A DNA stretch of 64,000 nucleotides from Adiantum capillus-veneris (Eukaryota; Streptophyta; Polypodiopsida; Polypodiales; Pteridaceae): positions 91,851,180 through 91,915,179 of the forward strand of contig CM043962.1 of the NCBI GenBank assembly GCA_014529385.2, given 5' to 3'. The notes under the pieces were generated by a model. The model was not told the origin of the DNA. It made no database searches and saw nothing but the letters and a program-made list of their open reading frames with translations. Position 1 is the stretch's first letter. Each line of letters begins with the position of its first letter. Made by a program: the position numbers and the translations under genes. Shown here piece after piece: positions 56,374 through 64,000 of this stretch.

Positions 56374-58118
56374 AAGAGAGCAAGTCGCTTCAATCAAGCA
56401 ACGATACAGGAGCTTCAAAGACCATTACATTGCTTAGAATAGGAAGCCTCGCCAACAAATGCCAATAAGCAAATTGCTTATACCCACATCTTGCACAACA
56501 TAAATCTTTTCCATGCATTGATTGTGTATGCATAATAGGGCTACATTACAAGGCCTGCATAGGCACAACTTTTAATTGCCCAAGCACAACACATACCCTT
56601 TGCGATACCCTGTCGTAAAAAATGACTCCAAATAGGAAGGGGGGAGGCATTCTGAATGCGGACCTAACATTATGACTATTAGAGGGCAATGTTTTGTGAG
56701 ATGCATTGAATTTTTGCATTTTATTGTGATAAATTTTTGATGAAATTTAGAGTATATGCCCTCATAGTAGAGTTACATAGGAGTATGGGGACAAAATCCA
56801 TATATGAGCCCCTAGGGACATGTGTATAGTGTACATAGCATTTAGATTTCTATTTGAATGATTTTTCTTTTGTTGAGTTGTTTTAAGATTTTCTTTGTTT
56901 ATTATTAAGAAAAAAATAAAAAAATCCATAATCCACATGAAGAAAAGACTGACGAAAGGTCTGAGCACTACAAAGAGACGAAGGTACAGGGAAACGATGA
57001 AACTTCACGAAGTATGTCTCAGCAGCCACTACAACAGCCGAAGAACTTGTCACAAAGCAGTGTCAACATGCAACCGACAAGTCATACAAGTCAGAGTCGA
57101 GTAGCTACGCCACAAAATGAGTGAGGTGTTAGTCCCAAAGCTTCAAGTAATATTCTCTGTGGTCTAAGCGTCTTAGCTATTCTAGGTACTGCTCAAGCTG
57201 AAAGAGTTGAGCATATTTACGTTGTGTCGCTCATGCTGGTATAGGTGAGCAAAAGAGTCGAAGTCTAAGTACTTAAGTCTGGTGAAGTGAAGGAGAAGGT
57301 CCAAAAGACACTCACGTACTGAGCACAATGAGATACGAGTGGAGAAACTTCTACATCGAAAACCCTTCTTGGAAAGGTGGAAGCTATTGAGACATCTTTT
57401 GATGTCACATGTGCTACATTTATTCCTCGAAACACCCATCATTTCCTTCATTCACATCGCATGCTTTTGTTGACAAATTTCTCATATGCATATAGAGTGT
57501 CCCATAATTGGCACTTGCATCAGGCACTCTTTCCATGTTTCACCCAAGCACTCACCTTTCATGAACATGTACTTCATGTTCAACTGCTCAACTCCAATAA
57601 GAGCGTATACCAAAGGCATTTTTTTCCCACCGGGTTTTTTCCCTTTGGTCATCCAGGTTTTAGACCCTAATCTAAAGACACCTATCACTATCCTCTTGTA
57701 CATACTCCTTCTACATCAAACATAAAGAACTGCTACTCAAAACAATTGACAAATGAATTGGAGCACCAATTCAAGATCATAGCATACTTCTCCTCAATGG
57801 CGAGTCGAAGAATGGCCTACAATGACAAAGCTGGAGACAACACTAACAACATGATTGCACGGGAACAAAGAAGTTACCAATGAAGAAGAGCAGACATAAA
57901 AGTAATCAGAGGATCTCAAAAGATGAATGGTTACGATGATAGACGTCCGCTCTAATGGATCATAGTTCATGTTGTGGTTCGACAAAGATACAAGCAGTGC
58001 AACAGATGAAGCCAAAACAACAGCAAAGTGTTAATCACTGGGTCAACAACACAACATGACTCAAGAACAAAGAAGTCCTCAATGACAAAGAGCAGACATA
58101 AGGGTAATCAGAGGATCT
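56374..58118 (+). other. 3' noncoding region of the outer element
   Basis: No assigned gene. A polypurine-like run AGGAAGGGGGGAGG lies at about 56635. The phrase 'ttttttcccaccgggttttt' at about 57620 is of a kind common in the 3' regions of plant LTR elements. Near its end two related segments, 57870-57925 and 58060-58118, share 'gagcagacataa' and 'aatcagaggatctcaaaag'. Between them, at about 58030-58065, is a diverged copy of the first ~36 bp of the LTR (GTTAATCACTGGGTCAAC). Confidence 0.6.
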
Positions 58119-58710
<592 letters not shown>

Positions 58711-58717
58711 TGAACGC

Positions 58718-58729
58718 GGAAAGGGGGAA
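58718..58729 (+). promoter_or_regulatory. Polypurine tract of the outer element
   Basis: GGAAAGGGGGAA directly precedes the 3' LTR start TGTTGACC and would prime plus-strand DNA synthesis. Confidence 0.9.
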
Positions 58730-59686
58730 TGTTGACCGCTGGGTCAACAACACAAAATAACTCAAGTTCCGTACCAACGTCTTATCTTTTGCGAGTTATG
58801 AAATGCTGCGGATTATGACTATAAACATCATTTGTAATGAGTAGTTATTCTAGTTTCAGAAGCCGGGGTGCAATGGCACTTCCGGATTGTAAATACAAAG
58901 CCATTTGACCCTTTCAACCCTATTTTTGGTTAAACCTAAGGTAGCCTTAGTATATAAGGTACCTAAGTCATTTTGTAAAGAGACTTTTAATCATAATCAA
59001 AACTTAGCGCTGCCGTCTACTGTGTGTGAGAGAGAAAGAGAGTGAGCGTGAGCTTCATCCTCTCGCTACGCCCGGCTCGCTCAACACATTGGAGATCCGA
59101 CTGCACCATTGCGGTAGGCTCGAGGAGAGGTACGCGACAACGCCAAGCATTCCACGCGAGACGAAGCGCACACGCCAACGCATCTACGAGCTATTTGTGG
59201 CCGTAAGTGTATCAAACGATGTCTGTTTTCTGCGTGCTAGTAGTCTATAGAATCGTGGCGACATAAGCTACGCATAGGTACTCATAAATTTCAGTTTCGG
59301 ACACTTTCAAAATTCGGCTCTGTCATCCTACGCGTTTTCCGCAGATGGGTTTAGAGTGAGGGTTTTGAGTGTAGAAGCTTAGGGACAGGTGTATCCTAGT
59401 GAGGGGATGGTGTTCCTTAAGTTTCGTATGAATCTGGCATGATTAGGTGAGTTACCTTCCGTATGTGTGTATGTGGCTAGGTGGTGTAGTTGAGAGTAGT
59501 GAGGTTCTTGATTGTGGTTTAGTTGGCCTTCCTGAGTGTTGTATGTGTAGGATGGTCTCAGCGTGACAAGCTTAAGAGATTTTCTCCGTGTGCCTATCGT
59601 GTCATCTGTGTCCTCGGTTGACATTATGTTGATCTAGGTAGTGTTTGCATGCACTTCATGGGTGTGTGAGTCGCTCCCGTCCAACA
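58730..59686 (+). repeat. 3' LTR of the outer element
   Basis: 957 bp, TGTTGACC to CCGTCCAACA, differing from the 5' LTR by about two dozen substitutions and a small indel. It is followed by the target duplication ACAAC at 59687-59691. Confidence 0.96.
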
Positions 59687-59839
59687 ACAACATATGGGTG
59701 GACTTGGGAGTGCACGAGACAACATGGAGATGATGAGGTGTTGTTGGATGACTCCACGATAGCACCTACCCCACAAGTGCTACGTGGATGCACTAGGGAT
59801 GTCCTATTCGAATACATGAGGACCTCAGGGTTGTTGTGA
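59687..59839 (+). pseudogene. PIF/Harbinger transposase C-terminus, displaced by the insertion
   Basis: When joined across the target duplication, CCVLHN at 34512 continues into this segment. The frame ending at 59839 reads GDDEVLLDDSTIAPTPQVLR and GCTRDVLFEYM, the usual C-terminal pattern of HARBI1-like transposases (acidic residues, then R-D-x-L-x-x-Y-M). A one-base frame change lies in the first 30 bp. Confidence 0.8.
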
Positions 59840-59994
59840 GGATATTCGCATGATTCCTTGTAATGTTAACTTCATAACATGGTTCGTCGCAATGTTGGTT
59901 TCTTTTTAAATTCAGTTTGCAACTTTGGTGCCCTTTTATTGTTTTACACTATGGTGTTATGCTCAAGTTTACAAGTGGTGTTCAAGCTCCTGGT

Positions 59995-59999
<5 letters not shown>

Positions 60000-60048
<49 letters not shown>
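60000..60048. repeat. (GA)n microsatellite
   Basis: Uninterrupted GA tract of about 49 bp within the Harbinger region. Confidence 0.95.
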
Positions 60049-60049
<1 letters not shown>

Positions 60050-60443
60050 GGCCTTTGTTGGGTTGTTTTATCCATGTATTCCCTTCAGCAAGGTTCAACA
60101 TAAAATGTATACTGAACTCTTACTTACTTTGCACACTTACTACCTATTGTATGTATTGCATGGAAATATTGCATAGAAAGCCAATAAAAGAAACAACCAT
60201 TTGATTGGTAGTGGAAGTAAATGACATTCTCACGATGCAGCACTAAAAAAAGAAGAAGTCTATTATGGTTCTGACTGTCATAGCTCGTATACACTTTGTG
60301 CCACACTCAGAGAATTTGAATGAAAAAAATGTAGGCCGATGTGAGAGAGTGAGAGCAATGGAGATGAGACTATTAAAGGATGGAGAAGTGCCATATGAGG
60401 AAAAAGAAACATGACAAGGACATTTTATGACCTAGTTGATAAC

Positions 60444-60840
60444 CTACTCCACCTGAGGGTCGTGGGGTTTTTGAATTAACGCAATGCACTTTGCAATCTT
60501 GTCCAAAGAGGAGCAAATTGCACTCGTGCCCTCACGCATTGTTTGAAGCCTAGCATGCTCGATTTCTAATGCTTGTCGGTCTTGAGCCTCCTCTCGTGCA
60601 TCTCTTCGACGCTCAGCCTCCTCAAAGCGCCTTGCACGACCAACCTCGGACTCCTCGTAGATAGTTGTGAGCGTTTTGGTTGTTCCGACTAGATCTTTGA
60701 TGGTCTCAGCATGCACTCGAGGACGACGTTTTCGCTTCACTCCCTTGAGGAGGGGTCCTTAGCAGAATCTTGGCCACTCATGTCGGATGGTGTGTGGGCA
60801 TCTTCAAGGTCATCCCCTACAAGGTATTCGGTAGCATTTA

Positions 60841-60889
<49 letters not shown>

Positions 60890-61843
60890 ATAATGGACAC
60901 CATGCTCACCTGTGGGAGCAGTGTCGTCGGGATGGGAGTTGACCAAATTGGCCCCAACATCCACGTTGCGATCGCCAGCAAAACAATTGAACCATTTTGT
61001 CGTAGAGATCACTCGAGAAATCATCGGTTGAAAAGCCTTTGTCGCGTCTCTTTGCTAGAGAAATTTGCCAGAAACTGTTTCATCCCGAAGGAATGTGATT
61101 CTCATAATCACGAATCCTTTTAAACATCCCACTGATTCTTTCCCACTTGTTCTTGCATTGACTTTTACTGCGATGCAGATCACTAGCTCGACAGATGTCT
61201 GCGATCGCTTGCCATCCATACTTTAGCATGATCAGAAGCCCACCTTCCATGATTCAGACTTCTAGGTCCTTTTTGGCTTCCACCAAGATGATCACCTCAA
61301 GTGGACACCAATTCACACGTCCACCAGCGGACGATGCTTTATTAGGAACTGCTAACACACATTGCGAGAAGATGGCAACATAGCGGTTGTGGTTGGAGTG
61401 GTATTGGATCCCCCCTCAACATTGGCGTTGTTGCTATCACTTGAGACTGGAATCGGAGCTAGCCTTGTCCCGCCACCCACTGCACAGTTTGGAGCTAGTG
61501 CCGATCGCACCTGTGGTGGGTGTTCTTGGATAGGAGGGTGGGTTGACAACGCTGAAGTTCCAAGGAGTGTATGATGACTAATAGAGACAATTGTTGCCCC
61601 TCAAGCCCCGCATTGTATCGGCCTTCCATGGGGCCGAACGAGGCGAGGAGCATTCACTGCAAAGGCTTGTACTTGCGATATTGCAGGTGGCGGTGGCGTT
61701 TCACAGTCCTCCTCCATGAAGTGCATCTCGTTTTCCATTTGTGTGGAGGGCACACAAGGAGTTGATGTCCATGGGGTTAGTTGTTCACCTGAAAAGTAAC
61801 ACCCACAACAATGATAAATATTAGAGTGTGGTCGGTCCGCCAC
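60444..61843 (-). pseudogene. Harbinger Myb/SANT-like DNA-binding protein
   Basis: Minus strand, convergent with the transposase. The N-terminal part (61843-61352) is Pro-rich with frame breaks and may begin after an intron, since 'gttacttttcag' precedes it at about 61795. The Myb/SANT-like trihelix domain is at about 61320-61060: VNWCPLEVIILVEAKKDL, KYGWQAIADICRAS and SKSQCKNKWERISGMFKRIR, with a TGA and a frameshift. A C-terminal coiled region follows after a (CA)n stretch, with MKRKRRPRVHAETI and then an Arg/Glu-rich helix to 60444. PIF/Harbinger elements encode such a protein to assist the transposase in binding ends. Confidence 0.75.
60843..60887. repeat. (CA)n microsatellite inside the Myb-like ORF
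   Basis: A 45-bp CA tract that is read as alternating Cys-Val on the minus strand. It keeps the local frame open but clearly did not belong to the original protein. Confidence 0.95.
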
Positions 61844-62029
61844 AAAGCTGAATGAAATAACATAGTTATTTTATACTCTGTAGGTTAATGCAATGTTTAA
61901 AAATAACACAATCTGTGTTGACCTGCTGTGGAGTGATCAGCATGCAAGATGCACCTTCCTCATGCAGACACATTGACATTTTGAGGTAGCTGGCTGCTCT
62001 GCAGGCCCTGCTGATCTGCGCATGCTGGA

Positions 62030-62130
62030 GAGCGATCACTGCTTAGCACCGAAAGAGCCGTTTGCAGTTGAAAACAACTGCGCATTCACGAGACACAATC
62101 GAGTAGTAGAGTACCTGCAGGCAAAGTGCT

Positions 62131-62220
<90 letters not shown>

Positions 62221-62335
62221 GCTTGCAACTGAAAACCACTGCGCAGACGAGTAGTAGACAGAATTACCTGTAGGCAAAGTACTTGTGTGGAGTGCTTGTG
62301 TGCGTGTGTGTGTGTGAGGGAGAGAGAGAGAGCAA
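62030..62335. repeat. Tandem repeat with (GT)n-(GA)n
   Basis: Two copies of a unit containing 'cagttgaaaacaactgcgca', 'gagtagtaga' and 'ggcaaagt-cttgtgtg' start at about 62060 and 62222. Each runs into a GT tract and then a GA tract (62134-62218; 62300-62332). Confidence 0.85.
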
Positions 62336-62946
62336 CCTGGCGATGGCGCAGGGCTTGCAAAGGGGGATGACGATAGCTGCAGATCTTGACCTTTCCTGGC
62401 GTGGTCACAATGCTTTACAAGCGCAAGCTGGAGAAGGTCGCCTCAACGTCCTGCAATGAGGTGGAGAAGAAAAAATTGGCGCCATAGGCGTTCAAACAAT
62501 GCAACCGCTGCCATCTGGTCACGTTTGTAAAGGTCACCGGGAAATAAGTAGTAAAGATCCCCCACTCCGGATGCATGGCAGCCATTGTGGGGGATGGTTG
62601 AAACCCACCAGAACAGCGGCTGCTTCCAATGGCGTGGCTGTTTTGGCGACTGTATGGGCTCACCAATTACATGCGAAGTCCCGCTGAGAGGCGCTTTTGA
62701 ACAGCCTATGGGAAGGCGCTCTAAGGTCGGCCAAGAGAGGGTGGAATACAAAAGCGTAGATGACGAAAATGTGGCTGATCCATTTGAAAGAACACGCCAC
62801 AAAAGATGCTTAAGAATTATACCATGCGGGATCTCTAGCTGCAAGCTCTATGAGTAATCGCACCTGCTAACGGGCGAGTGCGTGCATGAGAGAGAGAGAG
62901 AGAGAGAGTTGATATGCAGTAGGCAACAACAAGATACTCGACGCAT
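62336..62946 (+). promoter_or_regulatory. Upstream region and probable 5' UTR of the adenylate kinase gene
   Basis: No coding region is recognised. A GA tract at 62887-62908 lies about 40 bp before the kinase ATG and is probably in the 5' UTR or core promoter. No clear TATA box was seen. Confidence 0.4.
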
Positions 62947-63727
62947 ATGGCTGCAGCTTCCCTCTCCTCGCTCTTAACCCCTTCCACCGAGCCCAAGATC
63001 TCCTCCTCTTCTTCCCCATCTTCATTTCTTCATTTCTCTGCAACCCCCTCTCAGCTGCATTCATCCTTGCCGTCTTCGCTGAAAGCCTCCTCTTCCTTCA
63101 AGAATGCTCACTCCAAGAGGTCTCCCGTCTTCCACATGACTCAGGTTTCCGCGGAGCTTAGCAAGGCTCATAAACCTTTGAAAGTGATGATCTCAGGAGC
63201 GCCTGCATCAGGAAAAGGCACTCAGTGTGAGCTGATTGTGAAAAACGTAAGTCCGTAGCCTCGTTTTGAATGGTAGGTTAAGAAATGTGATGCTCTCTGT
63301 TTCCGTAAAGCACGTGGAGATTGTAAACTGAAAGGTCATGTGCTCTGAGCTTGTTTGCAGCATGATCTGGTCCACGTTTCAGCAGGAGACCTTTTAAGAG
63401 CTGAGGTCGCTGCTGGGACTGAGAATGGCAAAAGAGCAAAAGAATATATGACAAAAGGAGAGCTCGTTCCCAATGAAATCATTGTAAATGTAAGCAGGTC
63501 AATTTCCCTTGGGACGTTTCATCCTTTTCACAGAGTGGTCTTGTTGGGATTTATTGATCTGGTTTTTGTGTTGTTACCTCCAAATTCTGCAGATGGTGAA
63601 AGAAAGATTAAACCAACCGGATGCGCAACAAAAGGGATGGCTTTTGGATGGTTATCCAAGAAGCAAATCACAAGCAGATGCTATAGAAGCTACTGGGCTT
63701 AGACCAGACGTGTTTATTCTCTTGGAG
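62947..63727 (+). CDS. Adenylate kinase, chloroplast-type (5' part, three exons)
   Basis: Adenylate kinase converts ATP + AMP to 2 ADP. Exon 1 (62947-63246, 100 codons) begins at the ATG with a Ser/Pro/Ala-rich, Asp/Glu-poor stretch of about 65 residues, a likely plastid transit peptide, then the P-loop GAPASGKGT (residues 84-92). A GTAAGT donor at 63247 and a TTTGCAG acceptor frame intron 1. Exon 2 (63361-63489) encodes VHVSAGDLLRAEVAAGTENG, the AMP-binding start. Exon 3 (63593-63727) encodes GWLLDGYPRSKSQADA and PDVFILLE. All introns are phase 0. The order and spacing match plant plastid AMK2-type kinases. A GTGATT donor follows exon 3; later exons (LID domain and C-terminus) lie beyond the window, and I found no further exon before 64000. 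This copy appears intact. Confidence 0.95.
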
Positions 63728-64000
63728 GTGATTACTGTTTGGCTTGAATACACATTTTTATGGAAGGATAAGGCCTAAGACATAGAGAACTACAGTTTCT
63801 GTTCTGGTTGGGGTAAATATTTCATCCTTTTCTATTTGAGTGCAACATGCAAGTATTTTCTCCACAGAAGTCAATGCTGTCATGTTTCGAGGCACCCATT
63901 TTGCCAGCTAAAGTAAGGTTTCAATGCAAGGATTTGCACAAATTGTGAATGTCTCAATAGATATCAAATCTGTACAAGAAGTCGCTAGATTGGTATAGCA

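Noticed and set aside
62415-62844. Minus-strand ORF upstream of adenylate kinase
   Set aside because: No recognisable domain; it lies in the presumed promoter region and overlaps other short frames on both strands.
63728-64000. Fourth adenylate kinase exon within the window
   Set aside because: A 'tccacag' acceptor-like site near 63868 is followed by sequence that does not encode the expected continuation of the kinase.

Overview
This window is nuclear DNA of a land plant with a large, repeat-rich genome. The only host gene recognised is the first part of a chloroplast-type adenylate kinase (62947 to beyond the right end), with three short-intron exons and a Ser-rich transit peptide. Nearly everything else is transposable elements, mostly decayed and nested, together with very abundant (GA/CT)n and (GT/CA)n microsatellites. 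The species cannot be named from the sequence; a fern or other plant with a very large genome would fit, but that is inference.

Layout, left to right: a Helitron Rep region on the minus strand (1-2576); GA-rich satellite-like DNA with a segmental duplication (2.6-4.4 kb); an unrecognised coiled-coil ORF broken by two stops (minus, 4296-4961); CT/GT microsatellite DNA (5-7.1 kb); a badly rearranged Ty3/Gypsy chromovirus on the minus strand (8666-12924) with a Copia LTR fragment replacing RNase H and part of integrase; a deleted minus-strand copy (about 13575-16050) of the same Gypsy family that reappears at 35.5-49.5 kb; a Copia element (about 16400-21084) with a long RT-RNase H frame; and three more Copia fragments (22.2-29.7 kb), two of which share one LTR. 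The stretch 29.7-33.3 kb is mostly unassigned, with two SINE-like pieces.

The centrepiece is a three-level nest. A PIF/Harbinger transposon (transposase on plus, 33381-34512 and 59687-59839; Myb/SANT-like partner on minus, about 60444-61843) is interrupted by a 25-kb LTR retrotransposon (34513-59686, LTRs of 958 and 957 bp, 5-bp target duplication ACAAC). That element carries gag, protease and a W-x-P-K repeat region but no reverse transcriptase or integrase. A second Ty3/Gypsy element (about 35527-49456) is inserted just behind its primer binding site.

Points most worth following up: (1) in the leader of the outer element, eight copies of a 24-bp self-complementary motif, several about 125 bp apart; (2) in the inner element, a second retropepsin-like domain plus W-x-P-K repeats downstream of integrase, in addition to the usual protease before RT; (3) an intronless DEAD-box RNA helicase fragment captured inside the outer element next to its 3' LTR. 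LTR pairs of both nested elements differ by roughly 2-3 percent by eye, so the observed stop codons are about what neutral decay after insertion would produce, and the unusual architectures were probably intact when they inserted.
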